Shown piece by piece: positions 7,639 through 17,271 of a DNA stretch of 32,909 bases (position 1 is the first letter of the stretch; each line of letters begins with the position of its first letter). The notes below the pieces were generated by a model. It was not told the origin of the DNA. It was given only the letters and a program-made list of their open reading frames with translations, and ran no database searches. This DNA is from an uncultured Rickettsiales bacterium (lineage in GTDB: Bacteria; Pseudomonadota; Alphaproteobacteria; Rs-D84), in contig CAMWQN010000011.1 in NCBI GenBank assembly GCA_947176385.1, forward strand, positions 1 to 32,909. Direction: 5' to 3'. The position numbers were made by a program, and so were the translations under genes.

Positions 7639-8562
7639 TTATTTTTCAAACACAGAAAAGATTTCCCAATGCGCACTGCCCGCGAATTGATCAACCGGTA
7701 TCAAAGTCCGCATTTTATATCCACCACGCATCAAAATTTGCGCATCACGACGGAATGTATTTGGATTGCATGATACGTATATAATGCGCGACACATCCGA
7801 TTTTGCCAATATTTTGCATTGCGCATCCGCACCCGCACGTGGTGGGTCCATAACAACACAATCATATTGTTGTAACATACCCAGGGTTAATGGATTTTTA
7901 AACAAATCACGCTTAGCGCCCGTCCCCACAATATCAAAACCATCGGCATTCAATGCAAATGTGAAATTGCCCAATCCACAGAATAAATCTGCAACGCGTT
8001 TTGCGCCACGAGCCGCATCAACAACCATTTGACGAAGACTGTCTGCGCCCTGAATACTTGGTTGCAAAAATGCACCGGCGGGATAATCGACCGCCACCCC
8101 ATCAAATGAAACGCGTGGCACGGCACGTTGCATAACCGGACGTCCATTCCATGTGACACGCAATACGGGTAATTTTTCTGCGGCACTCTTAAATTCCGGC
8201 GAAAAATATGGCACATCAGACGTCACACATACATCAATCCCATTATCACACGATGTAACCAGACACGCACCAGAACCTGTCCACGGCAAACACGCAATCT
8301 GGGGCAGTACTGCATTTATTGCGTCCACTAAATTCGGACAATTTGTGATTGGCACAATATCCTTGGACCGCGTGGCATAAAATCCAAATTGCGTACCTGC
8401 AAAACAAAACTCTGCCCGACGACGCGCGCCCGGCGCAATCCAGACTGCGTCACCGGTGGTATCAATTCCACGTAATTCGCCAGCCTTTTTGCTTTGATAA
8501 TCAGCGGCTGCAAAATCATATTTACAGCCGCCACACCGATTAAAAAATGAACATGTTTTCAT
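7639..8562 (-). CDS. Compact RlmC/RlmD-type rRNA (uracil-C5)-methyltransferase
   Basis: N-terminal C..F.RCGGCKYD, RVADLFCGLGNFTFAL SAM motif, VVMDPPRAG, YVSCNPNTFRRD. Confidence 0.85.
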   Translation of the reverse strand: MKTCSFFNRCGGCKYDFAAADYQSKKAGELRGIDTTGDAVWIAPGARRRAEFCFAGTQFGFYATRSKDIVPITNCPNLVDAINAVLPQIACLPWTGSGACLVTSCDNGIDVCVTSDVPYFSPEFKSAAEKLPVLRVTWNGRPVMQRAVPRVSFDGVAVDYPAGAFLQPSIQGADSLRQMVVDAARGAKRVADLFCGLGNFTFALNADGFDIVGTGAKRDLFKNPLTLGMLQQYDCVVMDPPRAGADAQCKILAKSDVSRIIYVSCNPNTFRRDAQILMRGGYKMRTLIPVDQFAGSAHWEIFSVFEK

Positions 8563-8569
8563 AGTAATT

Positions 8570-9223
8570 TTAGAAGTTCACACGAACACCAGCACGAAAC
8601 TGATTCGCGGTTGGATTTAAATCTTTTATACCATCAAACTTTGGGCTGAACATATAAAAATATCTGTATCCCAAATCAACAGTAAAGTATGGTCCCATTT
8701 CAACACCAATACCCGCCAAGACCGCCGCAACAGGTGCGATTTTATCATCAATATGGATATTTGTCGCAGAATTAAATGACAATCCACCACCAACACCAAC
8801 ATATGGCACCAGGCGCTGACGATAGAATAATCTGTAAATATTATCAATACGCGCATCAAATATCGCATTTACCATCGCGGTATCACCCGTCAATTTAAAC
8901 GCGTCATACTTTGCGTCTGTGCGGATATAATTTGCCTCTATCCTGAAAATGTCATACAGACGGATACCGGCAACACCTTCGAACGACGACGTGTTCTTAC
9001 CCGCGACATGGGTATTTTCATCATCTGTAAATTTATCCCACATTGAAAAGTTATACATACCACCGACATAGAAACGCTTATCACGGGCAAATGCTTCTGC
9101 GTCATAGCCATTTGGTGTTTCGACCGCTGGCGACCCAACCTGCTGAACACGATATGGAATCGCAGCATTTGCAGATGTTGCGACAATTGCACAAATCAGA
9201 CTAAATAATATCTTTGTTTTCAT
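8570..9223 (-). CDS. Outer-membrane beta-barrel protein
   Basis: Signal peptide, alternating strands, terminal ...FRAGVRVNF. Confidence 0.85.
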   Translation of the reverse strand: MKTKILFSLICAIVATSANAAIPYRVQQVGSPAVETPNGYDAEAFARDKRFYVGGMYNFSMWDKFTDDENTHVAGKNTSSFEGVAGIRLYDIFRIEANYIRTDAKYDAFKLTGDTAMVNAIFDARIDNIYRLFYRQRLVPYVGVGGGLSFNSATNIHIDDKIAPVAAVLAGIGVEMGPYFTVDLGYRYFYMFSPKFDGIKDLNPTANQFRAGVRVNF

Positions 9224-9237
9224 TTTTATACCCCATA

Positions 9238-10011
9238 TCAGAAATTAACACGCAATGACGCCATAATATTGCTGATGTTGTCACAACCACCACGACGCAC
9301 ATCCCAACCGAATCCGTTTCCAATCATCATCTGGTACTGATACATAATATCAATGCCAATTAAGTCGTTCAGCATCAGATTAAATCCAGCCACCGCACGT
9401 GGCGCCGCGATTACAAATCCGTCAGCGCCTGCGTTACCCTCGAATCCATAATATCCCATACCGGCACCGACACCCATGAATGGCACAAATGTTCTGCGAC
9501 GGGTGATGTCGCCCGTCTGGACATAACGGCGTGCAAAATCAAAATACAACATTGCACCTGCGGTTTTGTAATTTGCAGAAAAATCTTTCAGATCAGAAAA
9601 CGAAAGTGTCGTTGTCTGGAAATCAATTTCCGTGCGAACATAAGACGACAGATTCCATCCCAATCCGATTTGCGCAGTATAACCGCCAGATGCATCATAT
9701 TTACTGTTATCAAACGTTGCCTGGTCAGTCGCAAAGCCCAATGGCACCCCGCCACCCATACGAACATACATTGTTGTTGGGATGAACAATTGCACATCAG
9801 AATCATCGACAACGCCAACGTATTGATATACATCCGCGCCCAATGCACCAGGCGCAACATCTGCAACAACATCAACATTTGCACGTGCGCTAACGATGTC
9901 CAAACCTGTTAAAACTTCGCTGCGAAAATCGCGATTACTGTATGCAGCAGATGCCACCACAGGCATCGCCAGAACCGCACACAATCCGCCAATAAAAGAC
10001 ATTGATTTCAT
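9238..10011 (-). CDS. Outer-membrane beta-barrel protein, related to the adjacent OMP
   Basis: Signal peptide, barrel-like strands, terminal IMASLRVNF. Confidence 0.85.
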   Translation of the reverse strand: MKSMSFIGGLCAVLAMPVVASAAYSNRDFRSEVLTGLDIVSARANVDVVADVAPGALGADVYQYVGVVDDSDVQLFIPTTMYVRMGGGVPLGFATDQATFDNSKYDASGGYTAQIGLGWNLSSYVRTEIDFQTTTLSFSDLKDFSANYKTAGAMLYFDFARRYVQTGDITRRRTFVPFMGVGAGMGYYGFEGNAGADGFVIAAPRAVAGFNLMLNDLIGIDIMYQYQMMIGNGFGWDVRRGGCDNISNIMASLRVNF

Positions 10012-10089
10012 GGTTATTCTTCCTTTCGAAAAAATCTTAGCACAATTTGAAACTTGATTTCAAGCACTGTTATTCGTACTATTAGTCCT

Positions 10090-10914
10090 ATGAAACACAA
10101 TTCGGATAAAAAAATTGCTTTGGTTGCAGGTGCATTGGACCTGCCGCGGTTAACACGGGACGCATTGCGTCGCGCAGGTTGGGATGTATATGTCGTGGGT
10201 CTGAAAAACTTTGTTGACCCTGCACTCAATCCAGACATCGTAATAAGACTTGGGGGTGGCGGTCGCGCAGTACGCGAATTTCGTCGTCGCGGGATACACA
10301 AATTAACATTTGTCGGTGCGATTGGACATCCGAATTTGTCTGATATTCGACCTGATTTATGGTCACTGTTTGCCTTAATCAGTATTATGAAACATCAACG
10401 GGGGTATGATTCAATGGCGGTTACATTAAATAAGATACTTGAAAAACGTGGGTTCCAGGTTATTGCCGCCCAGGATATTGCACCAGAATTAACATTTGAA
10501 ACAGCAGGCATACAAACCAAGACAAAACCAACTGCCCGTGACACGCGTGACATTGAACGTGCGATTGATGTATCGCACACAATCGGCGCAGCGGACATTG
10601 GTGCATCAGTTGTTGTTGATAAACAAGTAATCGCAGTCGAAGCCGCCGAAGGCACCGCCAAGATGTTGGAACGCGTTGTCGCAATGCGCAAAAACAATAA
10701 ACGCAGCAGCGGCGTTTTTGCAAAAATGACCAAACCGGGTCAGGACCTGCGTATTGATATTCCGGCAATTGGGGTGGATACAGTGCGGGCTGTCGCGGCG
10801 GCGCACCTGCGCGGGATTGTTGTGAATACCAAGACATGCTTTGTTGTGGATAAAGATGCAGTTATAAAACTGGCAAATGAATTAAAGATTTTCATCATGG
10901 CAATTGATGAATAA
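10090..10914 (+). CDS. lpxI: UDP-2,3-diacylglucosamine diphosphatase LpxI (DUF1009)
   Basis: GGGGRAVREFRRRGIHKLTFVGAI...LRPD(L)WS; QVIAVEAAEGTAKMLERV; DLRIDIPAIGVDTV. Confidence 0.88.
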   Translation: MKHNSDKKIALVAGALDLPRLTRDALRRAGWDVYVVGLKNFVDPALNPDIVIRLGGGGRAVREFRRRGIHKLTFVGAIGHPNLSDIRPDLWSLFALISIMKHQRGYDSMAVTLNKILEKRGFQVIAAQDIAPELTFETAGIQTKTKPTARDTRDIERAIDVSHTIGAADIGASVVVDKQVIAVEAAEGTAKMLERVVAMRKNNKRSSGVFAKMTKPGQDLRIDIPAIGVDTVRAVAAAHLRGIVVNTKTCFVVDKDAVIKLANELKIFIMAIDE

Positions 10915-10940
10915 AAAAATTATTCGAATCAAAACAAAAC

Positions 10941-10968
10941 GGGACACAATTGTGTCCCTGTTTTTTTA
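10941..10968. terminator. Intrinsic terminator between convergent lpxI and parC
   Basis: GGGACACAATTGTGTCCC + TGTTTTTTT. Confidence 0.8.
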
Positions 10969-13197
10969 TTTTCCAAATTTACCACTGCGGGGGAAACCGA
11001 ATGGAACGGTGCGCCCCTGGGATGCGCGTTTGCCCCCGCACAATTTCCAATCGTCCAGTTTTGTGACCCCACGACCGGTTGTCCAACCAAATCCGTCCGC
11101 CGCGTCAAAGAACATCACATCCAAAACATATGTGCGTTCTGCATTATATTTTTGCAGGATTACGCCCTTGCCCCGGGTCATTTCTGGGATTTCGGATGTT
11201 GCAAATATCAGCATTTTGTCGTTTGAACCCGACATTGCGATACTGTCGCCGGTGACCGGCACACACATAATCGCCAGATTCTTTGGGTCGGTGTTCATAA
11301 CCTGTTTACCGGTGCGTGTTTGCGCCAGGCAATTTTCCCCGCTGACAATAAATCCTGTACCGTGACGCGCAACCAACAAATATTTTGCAGATGTGTCCAA
11401 TACAAATGCACGCACGATTTCTTCATCAGCACCGATATCCGCCATCATACGCACAGATTCACCAAAACCACGTGCCGATGGCAATTCATTTGCAGACAAT
11501 GTGAACATTTTTCCGCCGGATGCGAACAGATTAATCTTGTCTGTGGACATAGCGTGGAATGCGGTTAATAATTCATCGCCTTCCTTGAACTTGGCATCCA
11601 GACTCGTCAGGTCCAATGTACCCTTGGCAGCGCGAATCCATCCCATCTTGGACAAGATAATTGTTAATGGTTCTTTTTCAATAAATTCATCCGCATTAAC
11701 GACAATATCTTCGGTTTGTTCCGCCCATGTTGTGCGACGACGACCAAGTGTGGTCTTTTTATCATAGCGCTTTTTAATATCTGCGAACCACGCCTTTAAC
11801 TGGTCATTTTGCATCTCGGGACTGCCCAACAATTCCTGCAACTGTTTTTGTTCCGCGCGCAAGGCGGCGTCTTCGCGGCGTATTTCCATTTCTTCCAGTT
11901 TGCGCAGTGAACGCAGGCGGGTGTTTAATATCGCCTCTACCTGAACATCGGTCAACTGAAATTCTGCAATCAATACAGCGCGTGGGTCATCTTCATTTCT
12001 GATGATTTCAATGACACGGTCCAGATTCAGATATACAACCAACAGACCGCCCAAAATTTCCAAACGACGTGCAATGTTGTTCAGGCGCCAATTTGTGCGA
12101 CGGCACAATACACTTTTTTGATGCGCGATAAATTCACGTAATACATCACCAATCGGCATTACTCGTGGCGCGCCGTTTGAATCAATAACGTTGAAATTCA
12201 TATTAAATCTGTATTCCAAATCCGTCATTGCGAACAAATGCGCCATCATTTTATCCGCCGGGATATTGCGCGACTTTGGTGTAATAACAATACGCACATC
12301 GGTCGTTGATTCATCAACAATATCATCAACCAATGGCAATTTTTTTGCATCTATCAGACTGCCGATTTGTTCCACCATTTTGGACTTTACAACGCCATAC
12401 GGTATTTCGGTAACAACAACCTGCCAGCCACCACGTTCCAGTTCTTCGATTTCCCATTTTGCACGAATGCGGAATGCGCCGCGCCCCGTGTCATAGTTCT
12501 TTACAATCGTGTCAAAACTGTCAATCAATACACCACCCGTTGGGAAATCTGGTCCAACCATTTTCTTCATAATCTGGGCGGTGGTAGAATCCGGTTTATC
12601 CACCATCAGGGTCAGGGCATCACAAACCTCTGCCACATTGTGTGTTGGAATATTTGTTGCCATACCAACCGCAATACCCATGCCACCATTTGCCAGCAAA
12701 TTTGGAAACGCCCCAGGCATTACAACAGGTTCGGTGGTTGTGCCGTCAAAGTTCGGCATCATATCGACACTGTCTTCGTCAATCCCTTCCATAATTAACA
12801 TGGCTGCATCGGTCATCTTGGATTCTGTATAACGGTATGCAGCCTGGGGATCACCGTCGATATTTCCAAAGTTACCCTGACCGTCAATCAATGGATATCG
12901 TACCGAAAAATCCTGCGCCAAGCGCACCATTGCATCATAAACCGATGAATCACCATGCGGGTGATAATGCCCCAACACGTCACCAACCACCGTTGCGCAT
13001 TTGCGAAACGCCGCGTTTGGAGACAATTTCTGGCGCAACATAGAATACAAAATACGCCGATGCACAGGCTTTAACCCGTCACGAACATCCGGTAACGCAC
13101 GCGATACAATCGTACTGACGGCATAAGATAAATAACGTTCTGACAGCGCGTCAGACAGTTGTTGAAAATCGATTTTTTCTGTTATTTGCTTTGTCAT
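10966..13197 (-). CDS. parC: DNA topoisomerase IV subunit A
   Basis: [36 protein letters not shown]; 743 aa. Confidence 0.93.
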   Translation of the reverse strand: MTKQITEKIDFQQLSDALSERYLSYAVSTIVSRALPDVRDGLKPVHRRILYSMLRQKLSPNAAFRKCATVVGDVLGHYHPHGDSSVYDAMVRLAQDFSVRYPLIDGQGNFGNIDGDPQAAYRYTESKMTDAAMLIMEGIDEDSVDMMPNFDGTTTEPVVMPGAFPNLLANGGMGIAVGMATNIPTHNVAEVCDALTLMVDKPDSTTAQIMKKMVGPDFPTGGVLIDSFDTIVKNYDTGRGAFRIRAKWEIEELERGGWQVVVTEIPYGVVKSKMVEQIGSLIDAKKLPLVDDIVDESTTDVRIVITPKSRNIPADKMMAHLFAMTDLEYRFNMNFNVIDSNGAPRVMPIGDVLREFIAHQKSVLCRRTNWRLNNIARRLEILGGLLVVYLNLDRVIEIIRNEDDPRAVLIAEFQLTDVQVEAILNTRLRSLRKLEEMEIRREDAALRAEQKQLQELLGSPEMQNDQLKAWFADIKKRYDKKTTLGRRRTTWAEQTEDIVVNADEFIEKEPLTIILSKMGWIRAAKGTLDLTSLDAKFKEGDELLTAFHAMSTDKINLFASGGKMFTLSANELPSARGFGESVRMMADIGADEEIVRAFVLDTSAKYLLVARHGTGFIVSGENCLAQTRTGKQVMNTDPKNLAIMCVPVTGDSIAMSGSNDKMLIFATSEIPEMTRGKGVILQKYNAERTYVLDVMFFDAADGFGWTTGRGVTKLDDWKLCGGKRASQGRTVPFGFPRSGKFGK

Positions 13198-13310
13198 GAT
13201 ACCCGAAATTTAAAACATTTGAAAAAAAATAACAACTGAAAAAAATCAAGCCCCTTGATGCCGACAAATACCGTTTTTTCAATAAAAATTATAATTTTTC
13301 AAATTTATAC

Positions 13311-13338
13311 TTGACATTTTTATTTTTGTCATTATTAT
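13311..13338 (+). promoter_or_regulatory. Sigma70-like promoter for element A
   Basis: TTGACA - 16 nt - TATTAT; predicted start a few nt before element A. Confidence 0.65.
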
Positions 13339-13350
13339 TAGTGCGTAATT

Positions 13351-13462
13351 TTGGTTCCCCTGTATGGGGCGGGCTGCTGATAAAAAATGTAGCAAGCCGG
13401 GATGCTTTATTCGAAAGTATCTGAATGTACGTCGTAATTTCTTTTACCACGACGAACCAATC
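13351..13462 (+). promoter_or_regulatory. Structured leader RNA, element A
   Basis: Closing TTGGTT/AACCAA, hairpin CCCC-TGTAT-GGGG, three further hairpins; conserved with element B. Confidence 0.75.
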
Positions 13463-13541
13463 AACAAAAAATAGAACAAGAACAAAAATTAAACATTAGG
13501 CTATTGCCCGTATGTTTGTTTGATTGCAAAGAGGTAAAAAT

Positions 13542-14198
13542 ATGTATTACAGAATGATAGTGCCATATTTAATCGGCGCAACAACATTATTTCCAAATAC
13601 TGCCAGCACAGAACTGGCTGACATCAAGACAAATACCCCACAGGATAAAGTCGTAACCATGCCAGATTCTGCGAATATTGCAGAAGTTGATACAGTTCCA
13701 ACAATAGTTCCAATTGTGCCTGTTCAGATTGAACAGCAGGGAAAATCTGTCATATACGTATATAATGATGGCAAACGTGTTATCCGCAACGATGGAACAC
13801 GTGCATGGCGCAATAACAATCCTGGCAATCTGCGTTACTATGATTTTGCGAAAAACAATGGCGCAATTGGCGAAGCAGGAAAATTTGCTGTATTCCCAGA
13901 TGAAGAAACAGGAATGCAGGCATTGTATAAATTGTTGCAAACAGAATCTTATCGAAATCTGACAATTGAAAATGCATTAAAACGATATGATCCGGCTACA
14001 TGGCAAACATATACACGTAAAATGACACGTTTGACAGGGTTGTCTGCAAATACCAAGTTGCGTGATTTAAGCCAAGCACAACTGGACACATTTGCAAAAA
14101 CTATTCGCCAACTGGAAGGCTGGGTTGTGGGTCACGAACATGAAATCGCAGCCCCGCAGTATGCAATGGCAACAATGAACCAACAAAAGGTACGATAA
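13542..14198 (+). CDS. Secreted protein with NNPGN domain (putative P5/lysozyme-like murein hydrolase)
   Basis: GTRAWRNNNPGNLRYYDFAKNNGAIGEAGKFAVFPDEETGMQALYKLL; signal-like N-terminus; GAGG SD before ATG 13542. Confidence 0.7.
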   Translation: MYYRMIVPYLIGATTLFPNTASTELADIKTNTPQDKVVTMPDSANIAEVDTVPTIVPIVPVQIEQQGKSVIYVYNDGKRVIRNDGTRAWRNNNPGNLRYYDFAKNNGAIGEAGKFAVFPDEETGMQALYKLLQTESYRNLTIENALKRYDPATWQTYTRKMTRLTGLSANTKLRDLSQAQLDTFAKTIRQLEGWVVGHEHEIAAPQYAMATMNQQKVR

Positions 14199-14214
14199 TA
14201 ACAGAAATATATTT

Positions 14215-14324
14215 TTGGTTCCCCTATATGGGGCGGGCTGCCATGGTGGCATGCCGGGGTGCAATACAGGGATATACCCGCACCTGAATGTACGTTGAGA
14301 TTATTCTGTCACAACGAACCAATC
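14215..14324 (+). promoter_or_regulatory. Structured leader RNA, element B (second copy of A)
   Basis: TTGGTTCCCCTATATGGGGCGGGCTGC...GCCGGGGTGC...CTGAATGTACGTTG...CAACGAACCAATC. Confidence 0.75.
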
Positions 14325-14381
14325 CGATAGTAAGTCCCATCATTATCAGATGTGGCGACAAAGATTGAAGAGGTGATAGAA

Positions 14382-15521
14382 ATGAAATTTAAACGTATTA
14401 TTCCATACTTAATTGCCGGCATTCCATTTGCAGCATCTGTTAATAATGCACACGCCCAGTTCATATCTGCACCGCAAACTAATAATGATATAACCGCTAA
14501 AATCGTAAATACAAATCGCGCAAATGATTTGTTGGCACTGGCAGAAAAAGTTGATGTGCATTTCTATGATGTGTATAACGTCGAAAACTACCTGGATTTA
14601 AAAGCAGAAGATTTGTGCGCCCAATATAAAACCAACATGCTGGATTCACAAGCCAGATTGGCACCATTTGTTGGCAAACGCGGATACGCCAACGCCGTAC
14701 GCCAAGAATTGCCAGGCGCACCTGTTGGTGTGCATTGCGTATATGGGCAATACACCCAGTTGCAACGCGCATTGGATGCGATGGGTGATACATTAACAAT
14801 CGTCCCAGTCTGTGCCAGCCGTCAATGCACAGAATTCAAGAAACAAATGCGCCAACGATATTCTGATGCCAACGGATATGAAAACTGCATATTTGAAGGC
14901 AGAATGTATGAAACAGATTCAGCATATATGGCTGCGATGAATGCATACCTGGTCCGCAACCATGCAACGACGGATGCGGCTGCAATGCGTTACATGCAAA
15001 AATTTGAACAAAGAAATTTTTCTGTTGAATCAATCGAGCCCGGTTCAATGTTAATCGTTCCACGCACACCTGGTAATACCAGACAGTTCCATATGATTAT
15101 GTACGTTGGACGCGGGCGTATTGAAAATAACAAATTTATCCCAGATGGAAATGGTCGCCCAGTATATACCGCACACAACCGTGAAAAACTGGGATATTTA
15201 TTTGATACATGGGATACAAACAATATATTTGCAGCAAATATTCAACAAATTGCACGTGCCAAATACGCCCAGGAATTAAAACGCATTGAATCTTTGCCAC
15301 GTCAGCAGTTAATTGAATACATATTATCCGGTAAAGTTTCTGTTTCGGCAGACCAATTAGAAAAAATGCCAACCAGCATGCTGCAAAAAATGGCACGTGA
15401 TAAATACTTTAACAGCCAAATACCACGCATACGTCAAAACCATATCCCGGCAATTGCACAAAACGCCTTCTGTTCACCATTGACAGTAATGCTGCAACAC
15501 AGCAAGACACATACAATATAA
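14382..15521 (+). CDS. Secreted protein, possible NlpC/CHAP-like cysteine hydrolase
   Basis: Signal peptide ...AASVNNAHA; HCVYGQYTQLQRAL, then PGSMLIVPRTPGNTRQFHMIMYVGRGR...AHNRE resembles a C...PGD...H(V)..YVG layout. Confidence 0.6.
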   Translation: MKFKRIIPYLIAGIPFAASVNNAHAQFISAPQTNNDITAKIVNTNRANDLLALAEKVDVHFYDVYNVENYLDLKAEDLCAQYKTNMLDSQARLAPFVGKRGYANAVRQELPGAPVGVHCVYGQYTQLQRALDAMGDTLTIVPVCASRQCTEFKKQMRQRYSDANGYENCIFEGRMYETDSAYMAAMNAYLVRNHATTDAAAMRYMQKFEQRNFSVESIEPGSMLIVPRTPGNTRQFHMIMYVGRGRIENNKFIPDGNGRPVYTAHNREKLGYLFDTWDTNNIFAANIQQIARAKYAQELKRIESLPRQQLIEYILSGKVSVSADQLEKMPTSMLQKMARDKYFNSQIPRIRQNHIPAIAQNAFCSPLTVMLQHSKTHTI

Positions 15522-15534
15522 TAAAAAGAATCAA

Positions 15535-15562
15535 AAAAGGTGTCATTACGACACCTTTTTAT
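15535..15562 (+). terminator. Intrinsic terminator
   Basis: AAGGTGTC-ATTAC-GACACCTTTTT. Confidence 0.85.
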
Positions 15563-15568
15563 ATTTCT

Positions 15569-15847
15569 TTAAAGATTGATTTTTGATTTAATTTCACGGA
15601 TACGTGCCAATATTTCACGCAGGTCCGAATCCGATGCCGCAGCGGTTGGACGATTTCGAACCTCGTCCGCAAGGACAATGCACAAGGTCGCCAATAATGA
15701 ACTTTCCGGCAATGGTCCAATTTTATCCAATATTTCACGGGCACGGGCATCAACCATCTGTCCCAATTCAATCAGGCGGGCTTCCTGCCCGTCCTCGCAT
15801 CCCATTGGATAATTCTTGTTAACAATTGGTATTGATACAACACTCAT
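15569..15847 (-). CDS. zapA: Cell division protein ZapA
   Basis: 92 aa: VVSIPIVNKNYPMGCEDGQEARLIELGQMVDARAREI... Confidence 0.85.
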   Translation of the reverse strand: MSVVSIPIVNKNYPMGCEDGQEARLIELGQMVDARAREILDKIGPLPESSLLATLCIVLADEVRNRPTAAASDSDLREILARIREIKSKINL

Positions 15848-16053
15848 TTCAATTTCTTTAATATTGATACAGATTCATCAATTAACTGGCTGGCACGGGC
15901 ATTCTTGTCACGCAGGGTACGAACCTGTTCGGTCAGGATTGCGACCTCTAAATCTGTCTGCTTGCCCGCGTTTACGGCTGTTGCCCGCAGACGGGCGGCG
16001 GCTTCTTCCAATGCGGACAGTTCTTGAAAAATTTGATGTTTTATGTCTGCCAT
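15844..16053 (-). CDS. Small coiled-coil protein upstream of zapA (DUF4164/ZapB-like)
   Basis: 69 aa coiled coil; 4-nt overlap with zapA start. Confidence 0.65.
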   Translation of the reverse strand: MADIKHQIFQELSALEEAAARLRATAVNAGKQTDLEVAILTEQVRTLRDKNARASQLIDESVSILKKLK

Positions 16054-16134
16054 GTCTATATTTTAAGATATTTTTTATATGCGTTCAACACTAAAATGTG
16101 GTATAATGCCCTTGATAATCAGGGGAAGGTTTCT

Positions 16135-17253
16135 ATGAAGACTAAAATCATATATATTTCTGGCAACGAAATTTTTGATATGCAGGATATTCGTGCAGCA
16201 TTTGACCAGGTACGCGCAGCACTGGCACTGGGTCCAGACACTGTACTGTTCGGCGTCCCAGTTGATAAAGCCGATGCATTAAGTACAGACATAGCACCAG
16301 CAGTATCTGTAAAACCCGCAATCACAATGCCAGATGTTGAAATTCCAACCCCAGAAATTCCCGAACAAATTGTCGCAGACACCCCTGTCGAAACACCAGA
16401 TGTTATTGATAATGATATTATCGCAGATGATACTGTTACAGTGGAACCAGCCCCTGTTGTGGTTGCCGCCCCGCAAAAGAAAACACGTGGTCGTCCAAAA
16501 TCGGTCAAGAAAGTAGAAGAGGAAGTTGTTACCCCAGTTGCAGATGAAACACCTGCCACACAGGATACGGGCAAAGTTGTATCAATCCTGTCAGTATTAA
16601 CATCAAAACCAGAAGTGACACCTGACGACGACACCCCTGCCCCAGTTGATACAGAAATTATTGAACCCCCGGTTTTGGAAACCATTGCAGAAATAGAAGA
16701 AACAGAAATTATCACAGATATTGACACCACACCAATTGCAGAAATGGACACTGCGTCAGATGAACTGTCGGTCGCAGAAGATATTGCAGATATTGTCGCT
16801 GATGATATTCAGGAAATTTCTATTGATGATATGATTACAGATGATGCACCGGTTGCAGCACAATCCCAAGAACAAACATTGGAACAATTACTGGAAAGCA
16901 TGACACCACTGCGCGAAGACATTGAACATGAACACCACGCAGCAGTTGTGGATACTTTGGTTGACGATGATTTAGACACTGCCACGGACCCAATTAGTAT
17001 GTCAGATGACGACGATGCAACACTGGAACAATTGGCAACCGAATTCGCAGAAAATCAGGACAAAATCGCAACCGCACCAAAAACAGAAAACCAGGGCAAA
17101 ATCGGAAAATTAAAAAACATACTGCCATTTAAAAAGGCACGCCGTGATGATTCAGGTCTGATGGGCGACCTGTTCGGATGGGCGGGTATTGCTGCAAACG
17201 ACGAAGATTTTGCAATTCCTGGATTCTTTACAAATGCCGCATCAAAAAAGTAA
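16135..17253 (+). CDS. Acidic, low-complexity protein with AT-hook-like basic patch
   Basis: AGGGGAAGG SD; long D/E/T/V-rich region; KKTRGRPKSVKK; conserved-looking N- and C-termini. Confidence 0.75.
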   Translation: MKTKIIYISGNEIFDMQDIRAAFDQVRAALALGPDTVLFGVPVDKADALSTDIAPAVSVKPAITMPDVEIPTPEIPEQIVADTPVETPDVIDNDIIADDTVTVEPAPVVVAAPQKKTRGRPKSVKKVEEEVVTPVADETPATQDTGKVVSILSVLTSKPEVTPDDDTPAPVDTEIIEPPVLETIAEIEETEIITDIDTTPIAEMDTASDELSVAEDIADIVADDIQEISIDDMITDDAPVAAQSQEQTLEQLLESMTPLREDIEHEHHAAVVDTLVDDDLDTATDPISMSDDDDATLEQLATEFAENQDKIATAPKTENQGKIGKLKNILPFKKARRDDSGLMGDLFGWAGIAANDEDFAIPGFFTNAASKK

Positions 17254-17271
17254 CCATATGGAACGCCTGTT

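Noticed and set aside
16119-16751. 210-aa minus ORF rich in Ser/Thr/Val
   Set aside because: Shadow of the low-complexity acidic gene on the plus strand, no SD or family resemblance
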